A stretch of 64,000 nucleotides of DNA from Advenella mimigardefordensis DPN7 (GCF_000521505.1 NZ_CP003915.1:2046001-2110000); one strand, 5' to 3'; counted from the first letter of the stretch, positions 11,177 to 19,616 are shown. Numbers and translations: made by a program. Notes: generated from the letters alone by a model not told the origin.

Positions 11177-13675
11177 ATGACCAAATCCAGTAGTAAACCA
11201 ACTCCTTCCAAGACAGCAGTTAAGAAAGTGACCGCAAAGTCTTCTTCGAAAACCACAGCACCAGCCAGTTCTGCCCTGAAAAAAGGCAGAACGGTGCCAG
11301 CAGAGACCAAGGCAAGTCCTTCAGTGAAAAAAACGGCGGCTTCAGGCAAAGTCAGTAAAGTCGCCAAACCGGAAATGAATGTGAAAGATACTGCTGCAAA
11401 AGTAACCCAGTCTGCGCCTTCGGCTAAAACCGGAACAAAGGCACCGGCCAGAAAAACGGCGACAGCTGCGCAGGCGGAAGCCAAAACTGTGAGAACAGTC
11501 GCTGCACAGGCGGGGGCCAAAACGGCCTCGACCCGTCCGGCTGTAAAAAAAGCCCCGGTGAAAAAAGCCGCTGCGGCCAAAACAGCACAGGCCAGCGTTG
11601 ATCTGGATGACGCCGACTTCGATCTGGACGACATCGATCAGGATCAGGAAAAAGCCGGTAAACGCAAACCAAAAGTGGGTACAGGGCGCAAGCCTGGTCG
11701 TCCGTCAAAAAACAAAAGCAATGACGACGATGATGAATTCCTCGAAGCCGAAGACGGTGAAGTAGAAGAGGTGCCCGATTTCAAACCGGCCAAGCGTGGT
11801 AAACGTGGTGCGAAAGATGCCAAAGAGGTATCAAGTCGCGGCCCGGTCTCGCCTGAAGAACAGGAAGCACGTCGTAACCGCCTTAAACTGCTTATCAAGC
11901 TGGGTAAGGAACGGGGCTATCTTACCTACGGTGAAATCAACGACCATCTTCCCGATGACCTGGTGGATGCAGAAGCCATTGATGGCATTATCAGCACCTT
12001 CAGCGATATGGGCATTTCCGTCTATGATCAGGCGCCCGATGCCGAAGCGCTGCTGCTGAGTGATAACGCACCTGTTGCCTCATCCGATGATGACGTGGAA
12101 GACGAAGCCGAAGCGGCGCTCACCACTGTGGACTCCGATTTTGGCCGCACCACCGACCCTGTCCGTATGTATATGCGCGAAATGGGTACGGTCGAGCTGC
12201 TCACACGTGAAGGTGAGATTGAAATCGCCAAACGCATTGAGGAAGGTCTCAAGCACATGGTCATGGCCATTGCTGCCTGCCCAACCACGATTCAGGAAAT
12301 TCTGAACCATATCCAGCGCGTTCGGGATGGTCAGGCGCAGATTGACGAAATCGTTGACGGTCTGGTAACGGAAGACGGCGAAGAATATGCCGGCTCTGGC
12401 GTGCAGGAAGACGAAGAGGGTGATGACGGTCCGGCCGGCGGCATGAGCAGCAAGCAGTTGGAAACGCTGCGTCAGCAGGCATTGGACAAATTCGATTCCG
12501 TTGAAAAATGGTTCGGCAAAATGCGCAGTGTTTACGAACAGGGCGGCTACCGCACGCCTGATTACATTCGTGCCCAGGAAGCCATTCTTGAGGAACTGAT
12601 GGGCGTGCGCTTTACGGCCAAAATGGTTGAACGTCTTGCCGATACGCTGCGTAATCAGGTGGAAGAAGTGCGCCAGCTGGAGCGCGCGATTCTGCACACC
12701 TGCGTTGATCGCGTTGGCATGCCACGTTCTTACTTCATCAAAGTATTCCCTGGTCAGGAAACCAACCTGAACTGGGTGCAGGACGAAGTGAACAAGAACG
12801 CTGCCTATGCCGAAACGCTTGAACGTTCTATCCCGGACATTCATGAAATTCAGCAAAAACTGATAGATCTGGAAAATTCGGTTGTTCTGCCTCTCAAAGA
12901 TCTGAAAGACGTGAACAAGCGCATGGTCACTGGTGAAGCCAAGGCCAAGAAAGCCAAGCGTGAAATGATCGAGGCCAACTTGCGGCTGGTTATTTCCATT
13001 GCCAAGAAATACACCAACCGCGGGCTGCAGTTCCTGGATCTGATTCAGGAAGGCAACATTGGTTTGATGAAAGCCGTGGACAAATTCGAATACCGTCGTG
13101 GCTATAAGTTCTCTACCTATGCGACATGGTGGATTCGCCAGGCCATTACCCGTTCGATTGCCGACCAGGCACGCACCATCCGTATCCCTGTTCATATGAT
13201 TGAGACCATCAATAAGATGAACCGAATCAACCGCCAGATTCTGCAGGAAACAGGTACCGAGCCTGATCCCGCAACCCTGGCGCAGAAAATGGATATGCCG
13301 GAAGAGAAGATCCGCAAAATCCTGAAAATCGCCAAAGAGCCCATTTCCATGGAAACGCCGATTGGTGATGATGACGATTCGCACCTGGGTGACTTTATCG
13401 AAGACAACGCCACCCTGGCGCCATCAGACAATGCGCTGTATGGCTCCATGCGCGATGCCTTCAAGGAAGTGCTCGATTCGCTGACGCCACGCGAAGCCAA
13501 AGTGCTGCGCATGCGTTTCGGTATTGGTATCAGCTCCGACCAGACGCTGGAAGAAGTGGGTAAACAGTTTGATGTGACCCGCGAGCGGATCCGCCAGATA
13601 GAAGCCAAGGCCCTGCGCAAGTTGCGTCATCCGAGCAGAGCTGATAAACTTAAAAGCTTTCTTGAAAACCAGTAA
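11177..13675 (+). CDS. rpoD: Primary sigma factor RpoD (sigma-70) with long basic N-terminus
   Basis: Housekeeping sigma factor of 832 residues, longer than the 613 of E. coli. The start ATG at 11177 ([12 protein letters not shown]) is preferred to an upstream TTG at 11162. Residues 1-140 are rich in Lys, Ala, Ser and Thr; 141-215 alternate acidic blocks with an AT-hook-like RKPGRPSK (171-178). Region 1.1 starts near residue 225, region 1.2 has RMYMREMG, region 2 has the [18 protein letters not shown] and [13 protein letters not shown] stretches, and region 4 has [21 protein letters not shown] tRNA gene follows 157 bases later. Confidence 0.97.
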   Translation: MTKSSSKPTPSKTAVKKVTAKSSSKTTAPASSALKKGRTVPAETKASPSVKKTAASGKVSKVAKPEMNVKDTAAKVTQSAPSAKTGTKAPARKTATAAQAEAKTVRTVAAQAGAKTASTRPAVKKAPVKKAAAAKTAQASVDLDDADFDLDDIDQDQEKAGKRKPKVGTGRKPGRPSKNKSNDDDDEFLEAEDGEVEEVPDFKPAKRGKRGAKDAKEVSSRGPVSPEEQEARRNRLKLLIKLGKERGYLTYGEINDHLPDDLVDAEAIDGIISTFSDMGISVYDQAPDAEALLLSDNAPVASSDDDVEDEAEAALTTVDSDFGRTTDPVRMYMREMGTVELLTREGEIEIAKRIEEGLKHMVMAIAACPTTIQEILNHIQRVRDGQAQIDEIVDGLVTEDGEEYAGSGVQEDEEGDDGPAGGMSSKQLETLRQQALDKFDSVEKWFGKMRSVYEQGGYRTPDYIRAQEAILEELMGVRFTAKMVERLADTLRNQVEEVRQLERAILHTCVDRVGMPRSYFIKVFPGQETNLNWVQDEVNKNAAYAETLERSIPDIHEIQQKLIDLENSVVLPLKDLKDVNKRMVTGEAKAKKAKREMIEANLRLVISIAKKYTNRGLQFLDLIQEGNIGLMKAVDKFEYRRGYKFSTYATWWIRQAITRSIADQARTIRIPVHMIETINKMNRINRQILQETGTEPDPATLAQKMDMPEEKIRKILKIAKEPISMETPIGDDDDSHLGDFIEDNATLAPSDNALYGSMRDAFKEVLDSLTPREAKVLRMRFGIGISSDQTLEEVGKQFDVTRERIRQIEAKALRKLRHPSRADKLKSFLENQ

Positions 13676-13832
13676 TTAAATTGGCTTTGCGGGGGCCGGT
13701 GGTATTTTGAAAATATCATGCCTGCGCGGGGTGGGTTTAAGAAATGGTGAATAGTTAAAAGCCAGAAATTGGCCGCAATTGTCAGGTGTTTTATGCACAA
13801 GGTAGTCTGACAGGCGGCCAAAATAATGGATA

Positions 13833-13909
13833 CCCCCTGTAGCTCAGTTGGTTAGAGCAGAGGACTCATAATCCTTTGGTCACTGGTTCGAGTCCAGTCG
13901 GGGGGACCA
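13833..13909 (+). tRNA. tRNA with CAU anticodon, tRNA-Ile2 (lysidine type) favoured over tRNA-Met
   Basis: A 77-base cloverleaf including an encoded CCA. The acceptor stem CCCCCTG pairs with CGGGGGG, the D stem is GCTC/GAGC, the anticodon stem GAGGA/TCCTT closes the loop CTCATAA (anticodon CAT), the T stem is ACTGG/CCAGT with loop TTCGAGT, and the discriminator is A. It is not the initiator tRNA, which carries a C1-A72 mismatch and three G-C pairs in the anticodon stem. The anticodon arm and TTTGGTC variable region resemble tRNA-Ile2, whose C34 is changed to lysidine by TilS. An elongator Met identity remains possible. Confidence 0.85.
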
Positions 13910-13935
13910 AAAAATACCTTATTTATCAGTACGTT

Positions 13936-13968
13936 ATAGCCGCTTACTTAAGCGGCTATTTCTTTTTC
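13936..13968 (+). terminator. Rho-independent terminator after the tRNA
   Basis: ATAGCCGCTT (13936-13945) and AAGCGGCTAT (13950-13959) form a perfect 10-bp stem with a 4-base loop, followed by TTCTTTTTCTTT. It lies 27 bases after the tRNA CCA. Confidence 0.88.
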
Positions 13969-13969
13969 T

Positions 13970-14236
13970 TTCTCATGAGTAAGCAGCATGTAAGCGTTCT
14001 GGGCGCTGCGGCTAGGGCTTGCCGGTGTTTTTACGCCACGGTTTGCACCGCCAATTCCTGTAAAAAACGAGTGTGTCAAGTTTCTTGATCGTAATATCTG
14101 GTTTCTTTAGCATACTAATGTCACAATATCGTTATTCTTAGTGCTGGCCCACCGCTCCAAAATGGAATTACAGAGTTTTCAAGCCTCGGGCCGATAGCGC
14201 TATCGACGAACCAGCAATTACTTTAGGACGTTTACA
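13970..14236 (+). other. Gap between tRNA and first accessory gene
   Basis: No coding sequence is supported here. The stretch marks the change from core to accessory DNA. It contains a perfect 14-bp palindrome, CGATAGCGCTATCG at 14192-14205, 31 bases before the next start codon, which could be an operator. No repeat of the tRNA 3' end was found by eye here or further downstream. Confidence 0.5.
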
Positions 14237-15016
14237 GTGGGTGATAAATCGGACGCACAAATAGACTACTGTAAACAATGCAGAAGTGAGATTCCTCGTG
14301 CAGCAAGTCTTTGCCCAATATGCAAGTCGTATCAAAATTGGCGCAGCATAATTCCTTTTTCCAATACAGCACTCGCTCTCCTTACAGCGTTTGTGTCTGT
14401 AATTGGGGTTGCTGTTCCGACCGTCTATAAAGTTTTCCATAAGCCTCGCTCAGAAGCAATGTTAACTATGCCGTCCGTAGATGGCACAACTCTTAGGATT
14501 GTGGCAATTAATCGTGGGGATGCATCGGCCTCTCTTATAAAAGCGTGGGTGGACAGCGAATATCTGGCGGCTGCTACGAAAGTGCAGCTTCGAAATGATT
14601 CAGATGCCATTATTCACCCCGGTAGTCAGTTAATTACTTTCGATATCGTCCCGCTTTTGGATGAGGACGATTCCTATCGCAGTTCGTTAGAAATGCTCAA
14701 TTTCGTGATCCAAAATAAAGAGCCTCCACGAACAGAGATTCGCTTTCACATATTTCAGTCCGATGGGCGTTTTGTGGTACAAGGAATTTCTCTAGATGCA
14801 GAGCAACTTTTCTCCCTACTGCGCTCAAACGCAGATCGTTGCTCTGCGGTGACAGTAGTTAATTTTGAGAATGGCTGTATAGGGAGAGGCACGCCTCCAG
14901 AGGAGCGATTCCCGACAGAATCGGACTCTATACCTCAGGGATTGGTTGACGATCTCGAAAAACGCATAAATCGACAGCAGGAGGCTGCGGCAATAAATGC
15001 GTCACAAGATGGGTAG
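14237..15016 (+). CDS. Unrecognised zinc-ribbon membrane protein
   Basis: A protein of 259 residues that I do not recognise. It begins with a zinc-ribbon-like pair CKQC (13-16) and CPIC (about 27-30), followed by one predicted membrane helix (about residues 43-63, ALALLTAFVSVIGVAVPTVY). The rest looks like an extracytoplasmic beta-rich domain with a charged C-terminal helix (EKRINRQQEAAA). The start is a GTG with AGGA upstream; no closer ATG is in frame. It is isolated, AT-richer than the core genes and has no obvious partner. Zinc ribbon plus single helix is a layout shared by many sensor or scaffold proteins of unknown role. Confidence 0.72.
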   Translation: MGDKSDAQIDYCKQCRSEIPRAASLCPICKSYQNWRSIIPFSNTALALLTAFVSVIGVAVPTVYKVFHKPRSEAMLTMPSVDGTTLRIVAINRGDASASLIKAWVDSEYLAAATKVQLRNDSDAIIHPGSQLITFDIVPLLDEDDSYRSSLEMLNFVIQNKEPPRTEIRFHIFQSDGRFVVQGISLDAEQLFSLLRSNADRCSAVTVVNFENGCIGRGTPPEERFPTESDSIPQGLVDDLEKRINRQQEAAAINASQDG

Positions 15017-15146
15017 CCGTTCTGAGTGCTTTGCTTACATGTCAAGTACATATTTAGTATTGGAAAGAGCAATTCCCTTGAATTCATGTGGTTAGCATTG
15101 AAGACGAACTAATTTGATGTCACCCGTTCAGGATAAGGAGGTTCTG

Positions 15147-15410
15147 ATGGCACAAGACAATCCGTATGAAATGGTTGAGGTTGAGAGTTACGTACCTAAG
15201 TCGACTTCTGGCTTGCGCGGCAAAGTGCATATCAGACCGGTGCCAGGTGGTAATTATTCCACCGACCTACGTGTCGAATGTTCGAAAAAGTTATCTACCG
15301 ATTATCCAATTGGCACGAGATTTATAATTCGCGCCACTCTGACAGATAGAGAGGACGGGGGTGAGTATTTATACAGCAATTACAGATGGCCAGTTAAGGT
15401 GCTACCCTAG
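15147..15410 (+). CDS. Hypothetical protein of 87 residues
   Basis: Small soluble protein without signal peptide or membrane helix. The ATG at 15147 is preceded by a near-perfect ribosome site AAGGAGG (15134-15140) at good spacing, which decides it over an upstream TTG/ATG at 15114-15117. The sequence is rich in beta-strand-forming residues (VHIRPV, TRFIIRATLTD) and contains one Cys. No family was recognised. The excellent ribosome site argues that it is expressed. Confidence 0.7.
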   Translation: MAQDNPYEMVEVESYVPKSTSGLRGKVHIRPVPGGNYSTDLRVECSKKLSTDYPIGTRFIIRATLTDREDGGEYLYSNYRWPVKVLP

Positions 15411-15498
15411 TCCTTTGGCTGGAGTCAATGCACTGGTACTGGCCCTGTGGTGATCGTGGCCCGTGCAGCCCGCTGTCGCCCCATAGCCATACATACGA

Positions 15499-15529
15499 CA
15501 ACGCCCCGGCATGTTATTGCGGGGCGTTG
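15499..15529 (+). terminator. Hairpin, possible terminator for the 87-residue gene
   Basis: CAACGCCCCG (15499-15508) and CGGGGCGTTG (15520-15529) make a perfect 10-bp stem with an 11-base loop. There is no T tract on either side, so its role as a terminator is uncertain. Confidence 0.45.
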
Positions 15530-15913
15530 AAGGCTGGGTCACAAAAAGGAGTAAAGCTATAAGTTCTTTGCCCTAGCTGCATCCGATGTATTTAACGTGG
15601 GTCGGTGTGCTTGACCGGAATGAATTGTAGTATCGGCGCGACTGGTTAAGTGTCATTCAATACTGACAAATTCCGGTAATTTACATTGGCGCATTGCAGA
15701 AATGCTATTAATGTAGACGTTGCTTGAGCCCTCTGTACCGGAGGTTGCAGAAGCTCCATCATGCTCCGATGCTTTATGGCCTATACGAGCGGCTAACGAC
15801 ATATTACTTTCCAATGATCGTTTTGATAGGATAGGCCAAAGTGTCTTTCTATTTTTGATTTCTTATAAGGAATTAAGATAAACAGTTTTAGTTATACATG
15901 ATCTATTAGCACT
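15530..15913. other. Non-coding gap in accessory region
   Basis: About 380 bases with frequent stops in all frames and no supported gene. A ribosome-site-like AAAAAGGAG near 15543 is not followed by a usable start codon. The stretch may be degraded coding DNA. Nothing else is seen. Confidence 0.4.
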
Positions 15914-16099
15914 TTATCGACTTCTTTTCGCTAACAAAATAAACAAGATCATGAGTATTGCAGCAACACCATATCCGATGTATGAATAAGGTGACGGCAA
16001 AAATAACGCTACAGCGAATGTAAGTGATGCCAAAGCAAAAAGAGCATTTAACGTGTACTCTACAAGAAATTGACGAATTGCTTTCCAAATATCCATCAT
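15914..16099 (-). CDS. Small hydrophobic protein of 61 residues with two membrane helices
   Basis: Predicted membrane protein of 61 residues: a short amphipathic start, then two hydrophobic helices (about 17-34 and 38-55) and a basic end (LLAKRSR). It has AGGAA just upstream of ATGATG, and starts 5 bases after the stop of the 52-residue gene upstream, so the pair looks like an operon read leftward. It lies downstream of a decayed larger gene, a position in which immunity proteins of toxin cassettes are often found; that link is only inference. No family recognised. Confidence 0.55.
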   Translation of the reverse strand: MMDIWKAIRQFLVEYTLNALFALASLTFAVALFLPSPYSYIGYGVAAILMILFILLAKRSR

Positions 16100-16104
16100 G
16101 GTTC

Positions 16105-16263
16105 CTATTGGTGCTCCTCATAATATTGCATGGTTAACTGGAGAATTGCGTAGAAATACTGTGCATCTTGTTCATTAATGACACCACATTTTTCGGCAGT
16201 TTCTATTATGACTCGCATATCTTCTGTATCAAGATCGAACCCATCATTTGACCCTGTGAGCAT
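16105..16263 (-). CDS. Small acidic protein of 52 residues
   Basis: A reading frame of 52 residues starting MLTGSNDGFDLD and ending QYYEEHQ. It is acidic and helical in appearance with a pair of aromatic clusters (YFYA, YY). The frame is open 12 codons further upstream to a TGA without another Met, so the true N-terminus may be longer or lost. It ends 5 bases before the 61-residue membrane protein. The coherent amphipathic composition and tight spacing support coding, but no homologue is recognised and it may be the surviving tail of a larger gene. Confidence 0.45.
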   Translation of the reverse strand: MLTGSNDGFDLDTEDMRVIIETAEKCGVINEQDAQYFYAILQLTMQYYEEHQ

Positions 16264-16296
16264 TGCATTTACAAGCTGATAGATGCTTATTGTAGC

Positions 16297-16860
16297 TCAG
16301 GGTCCGGACGGAAGATGAGTAGACATACGAATCCAAGCACCCCAGGTAGCAGCGACAAGATTTACTGGAAACTGTGCAATACCAACTGCTTTCTTTTTTC
16401 CACCAAGCAGTTTATTTCCGTATTTCTCACCCCTAACCGCATAGGAAACAAATACTCCTCCAAGCCATCGTTATGCAAAGCCAAGGCCAGCATCTCCGAC
16501 GCCTTGACGAATACTGGCTCCCCACTGAATCCAATTTTTTTCTATTGCTGGATGCTGAGCGGCACAAGGAAGAACTTGCTCATACTTTTCATTACCGCCA
16601 TAAACAAGGCTAAGTGTTAATGTAACTAGTTTATATATCCGCTCTTTACTTTCATACGCACTGGATATCACAGAATATACTCGATCGCCATGTTCAATCA
16701 TATTCTTTTGTGCAGTAGATCCCAAGAGGCCTTTCCTTGCCGAAAGTAGAGAACGTCGGTCCACCAGTCTTGCCCGTAACGCGCAAAAAACGCTTTATCT
16801 GCAACATCTATCCAGTCTACAAATGAATCTATAACACTTGTTGGCTTGCGTTGTGCTGCC
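16297..16860 (-). pseudogene. Decayed protein gene, frameshifted and with an internal stop
   Basis: On the minus strand two frames join into one plausible protein. The first (from about 16857) reads through SVIDSFVDWIDVADKAFF and DWWTDVLYFRQGKASWDLLHKR, then hits TGA; a one-frame shift near 16705 continues as NMIEHGDRVYSVISSAYESK and runs to an in-frame TAA at 16471-16473. The same frame then stays open through GEKYGNKLLGGKKKAVGIAQF to a TGA at 16297-16299. Composition is protein-like throughout, unlike random DNA. There is no start codon, so the 5' part is missing too. It resembles the C-terminal part of a toxin or membrane-active protein only in general terms; the family is unknown. Confidence 0.5.
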
Positions 16861-17116
16861 GTTCAATACAACGGGGGGCATGATCATCCAACCCGCTGCT
16901 CAACGCACCACATAAAATTCGACAGTAAAAAATACGTTATCAGGGTCTGAGACCGGTGTTGCACAGCAACTCAGTATCAAATATTATTCGATTGCCGATG
17001 GCGGCAATAACGGGGTCAGGATTCGATTGCCGTTGACACTGTTTAATGGGTGCCAGCACCAAGGGATCGGCTATACCAGCTTTTTCCCCGTTGGAGTAGG
17101 CACAGGGCTTGGCTGG
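16861..17116. other. Ambiguous remnant DNA with a 12-bp direct repeat
   Basis: Both strands carry open, protein-like frames without starts. Minus: a segment with SNPDPVIAAIGNRIIFDTEL, reminiscent of the NP-V-I-ATGNK-ETDF signature of RHS-family proteins. Plus: YYSIADGGNNGVRIRL to a stop near 17128. ATTCGATTGCCG is repeated at 16986-16997 and 17021-17032. I read it as gene remnants; the strand is not certain. Confidence 0.35.
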
Positions 17117-17281
17117 CTAGTTTGAGCGCCGATAAACGTGCACTTCTCGCACGCTGACAACGGTGATTTCGTCGGGTGTACATTTTTCGGATTTAATCGC
17201 TTTTTTCATCGCTTCACCACCACTTTTTGCCATGACACGGATTGTGCGACCATTGGCTATCTTTAACGTATATTCGTTCAT
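17117..17281 (-). CDS. Small basic protein of 54 residues
   Basis: Reading frame of 54 residues starting MNEYTLKIANGRTIRV and ending VYRRSN. It is compact, basic, has a beta-hairpin-like start and a Lys-rich helix (MKKAIKSEK). It lies 79 bases downstream of the 132-residue gene on the same strand, suggesting one operon. After its TAG the frame remains open for 58 codons into the RHS-like segment, so it could also be the N-terminus of a larger, broken gene. No strong ribosome site is visible. No family recognised. Confidence 0.5.
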   Translation of the reverse strand: MNEYTLKIANGRTIRVMAKSGGEAMKKAIKSEKCTPDEITVVSVREVHVYRRSN

Positions 17282-17360
17282 TTTATTAAACTCAGAGTTA
17301 CTTCGGGTTGTAGTTGGGTTTGGTCCGCATGGCTGCGGATTTTATTGTCGAGGGAGAGGG

Positions 17361-17759
17361 TCATTTCAACAGACTCGGAAATACTTGAGATATTTCCTCC
17401 CGGGTCAGCGATATCCGATCGACTGGTAAGCCGTCGCCTGAGCGAAATTTTTCTCTAATTAACTCAAAGAATTCCTGCGCAGACAGCGACGGCCTATCAA
17501 ACTGCTCGCCTCCGGGTAAGAGAAATATTTTGCCAAATTCGCCCTTGCAAAAACTGTCCCATGTTTCTCGCTTGTTCATGAGTCGGAAACCCGCGGGCAT
17601 GCCGTCCTTTTCAAACGCTGCAATGCGATCGGCAATTTCCTGTGGCGTAGGTGTCTGTCCTAGCGGGAAATGGATAGTCACTTCGTCATTACGTTCGCCA
17701 TCGGTTATTTTTACAACCAGGCTGATTGAGCCAGGGAATGCGATTTTGATGCCGCTCAT
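17361..17759 (-). CDS. Hypothetical soluble protein of 132 residues
   Basis: Soluble protein beginning MSGIKIAFPGSISLVVK. The ATG at 17759 is chosen because AGGAG lies 8 bases upstream; longer starts at 17807 and 17789 have none. The N-terminal third is beta-rich (VKITDG, VTIHFPLG), followed by helices (TPQEIADRIAAFEKDG) and an acidic C-terminal part with SAQEFFELIREKF. It is the first gene of the leftward group 17759-15914, whose other members are small or broken. No family recognised, so no function is given. Confidence 0.65.
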   Translation of the reverse strand: MSGIKIAFPGSISLVVKITDGERNDEVTIHFPLGQTPTPQEIADRIAAFEKDGMPAGFRLMNKRETWDSFCKGEFGKIFLLPGGEQFDRPSLSAQEFFELIREKFRSGDGLPVDRISLTREEISQVFPSLLK

Positions 17760-17972
17760 TATTCTACTCCTGCATGGGAGATTGCTCATGCAATCAGGAT
17801 TCTGCATTTCAATTTCGTTTGCGTCACAACAACATAAACTATTTCACGCATTTTTGCGCAGCCTTTGGCGCTGCTAGTAGATTCTGAGCCCCAGCATGGT
17901 TAACTCATTTCAATATTTGCACTGTTAGAATTTAGATTGATGAGTACAACCTAATTCCTTATTGGAACGACC

Positions 17973-18338
17973 ATGAAATATATAGGCGCATGTCATTGCA
18001 ATGCAGTTAAATTTGCTTTCAATGCAGATATTAAGGAAGTGGTTAGCTGTGATTGTTCCTTGTGTTCTAAGCGAGCCGCGCTGATGCTGTCTGTCGAAAA
18101 GGAAAAATTTGAGATTGTTGAGGGACATGATGTGCTATCGGAATATCGCTGGAATACCGGGATAGCTCAACATTTTTTCTGCGGGAAGTGTGGGATTTAT
18201 GTTTTTCATCAGCGCAGAAGTGACCCCTCAATGCACAGTGTCAATGCCAATTGTGTAGATGGATTGGACATATCCAGTTTGCCGGTACGACAGGTGAATG
18301 GAAAAAGCAGATCCACGGATCAACAATTTTCGAGTTGA
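17973..18338 (+). CDS. GFA/CENP-V family zinc protein (1)
   Basis: Small zinc protein of the GFA (glutathione-dependent formaldehyde-activating enzyme-like) family, 121 residues. Zinc ligands appear as CHC (7-9), CDCSLC (26-31) and CGKC (70-73), in the family order. Family members bind glutathione or small thiols, but most lack a proven reaction. A second GFA gene lies 112 bases downstream; the two share the Cys pattern but differ clearly in sequence, so they are diverged paralogues or separate acquisitions. Confidence 0.88.
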   Translation: MKYIGACHCNAVKFAFNADIKEVVSCDCSLCSKRAALMLSVEKEKFEIVEGHDVLSEYRWNTGIAQHFFCGKCGIYVFHQRRSDPSMHSVNANCVDGLDISSLPVRQVNGKSRSTDQQFSS

Positions 18339-18450
18339 GTTTGTCGTGCCTCTGCATTCAACGTTGTTGTGTCATATTGTAGAACCACCCGATTTAATGC
18401 ATAGCAGCACCGTTTGAAGGTATGGGTAAACTTGAACCAGGAGACAGGAT

Positions 18451-18855
18451 ATGACCAAACTATTCGGGAGTTGCCTGTGTGGCGGCGTGCGCTTTCAGAT
18501 TAACGGCGCGCTAACCGGTGCGCTCAATTGCCATTGCACAATGTGTAGGAAGGCTCATGGCGCCGCGTTCAGAAGCAGGGCGAGGGTAGAGGCAAGTGAT
18601 TTTGAATTCATATCTGGCGAGGACATGATCAAATTTTATCAATCTTCGCCTGGCACGCATCGGGGATTTTGCGGTACTTGCGGCTCACCCATATTCAGCC
18701 GTTTTGATGACGATAAATCCTGCTATGGTTTGCCGCTAGGGGTGTTGGATTCAGATCCAGGTGTGAGGCCTGAACTGCATGTTTTTGTTGGTGATAAAGC
18801 GCCGTGGCACGAGATAACTGATTCTTTACCACAGTGCCTTGAAGGTACGAAATAG
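18451..18855 (+). CDS. GFA/CENP-V family zinc protein (2)
   Basis: Second GFA-family protein, 134 residues, with ligands CLC (8-10), CHCTMC (27-32) and CGTC (74-77). The HGAAFR segment after the second Cys cluster is typical. AGGAGA lies about 7 bases before the ATG, so translation should be good. It may take part in detoxification of aldehydes or in thiol chemistry, inferred from the family name only. It is followed by a convergent acetyltransferase gene. Confidence 0.9.
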   Translation: MTKLFGSCLCGGVRFQINGALTGALNCHCTMCRKAHGAAFRSRARVEASDFEFISGEDMIKFYQSSPGTHRGFCGTCGSPIFSRFDDDKSCYGLPLGVLDSDPGVRPELHVFVGDKAPWHEITDSLPQCLEGTK

Positions 18856-18941
18856 AGGCCAACCAAGCGAGCAAGGCCCTGTTTAGGATATCTGGCAAAC
18901 GAAGGGCAAAAAATGGCCAGGCACAGCGGGCGGCATGAATT

Positions 18942-19367
18942 CTATAATGGCTTGCTTAAAAATATTCTGCTGGTGCCTGGTGGATTGCATGGGACTTCCC
19001 CAAACCTGCTCCACCCGTGTTTCTCATAAAACTCCGGAGCCTGAAAACTAATCGTATATAAAACGGCGGACATACAGCCCCTGGCACGTCCTTCGTTTTC
19101 GAATATTTCAAGCAAGGCTGACCCCACTCCATTATTTCGTAACGCCATTGGTAAATAGACAAGTTCAATAAACAACAGACCTAACGATGAGCGACCGAGC
19201 ATTCCGCCAATTACTTTTCCCGTTTTCAGGTCCTTGATGACAACGGCGAGTGGCTTTCGATCACTGTATTTCGTTATTTCATCGTTGTACGCATTAAGGC
19301 CGTCGCCGATCACACTATTCATCTCGTCAGTGATTTCATCTGTGATTTCGATTGCATGCTCCATCAT
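18942..19367 (-). CDS. GNAT family N-acetyltransferase
   Basis: Acetyl-CoA-dependent N-acetyltransferase of 141 residues. The acetyl-CoA site is in the region IELVYLPMALRNNGVGSALLEIFE, where a Gln/Arg-x-x-Gly-x-Gly/Ala loop is represented by RNNGVGSAL. The C-terminal part has the usual FYEKHGW motif (about residues 112-118). GGAGCG is found upstream of a double ATG start. The N-terminus contains a short internal repeat (EITDEITDEM). The substrate is unknown; it is read opposite to the GFA genes. Confidence 0.85.
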   Translation of the reverse strand: MMEHAIEITDEITDEMNSVIGDGLNAYNDEITKYSDRKPLAVVIKDLKTGKVIGGMLGRSSLGLLFIELVYLPMALRNNGVGSALLEIFENEGRARGCMSAVLYTISFQAPEFYEKHGWSRFGEVPCNPPGTSRIFLSKPL

Positions 19368-19571
19368 AAATACTCGCTCCGTGATCGATTACGAAATAGT
19401 ATGGATTTTATTGTATAAAAAAAGCGGCGCCGGTTGCTTAGGTGAATCCCATAAAATCAAGCGATGGCCATAAGATATTTATTTTTCCCGACTCTTAAGC
19501 CAGTGCTATTATCTCGTTGCATTCAATGCAATAAGATGCACATCAATCTGTGAGTTATATAAAACGGTTGT

Positions 19572-19616
19572 AATACCCCTTTGTTATACTGGGCGGTCAC
19601 GTTCAAAAGGGGTATT
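19572..19616 (+). promoter_or_regulatory. Inverted repeat flanking a -10-like element
   Basis: AATACCCCTTTG (19572-19583) and CAAAAGGGGTATT (19604-19616) are inverted copies differing by one T. Between them lies TATACT (19585-19590), a good -10. The downstream arm is just before the ATG at 19623 and could hide the ribosome site AAGGGG. It is either an operator or an mRNA hairpin. Confidence 0.45.

Noticed and set aside
12080-13384. 434-residue minus-strand frame across rpoD
   Set aside because: Antisense shadow of the conserved sigma regions; no ribosome site or protein-like domain.
16315-16620. Plus-strand 101-residue frame in the accessory region
   Set aside because: Opposes the more protein-like minus-strand pseudogene; Cys/Phe/Asn-rich and without ribosome site.
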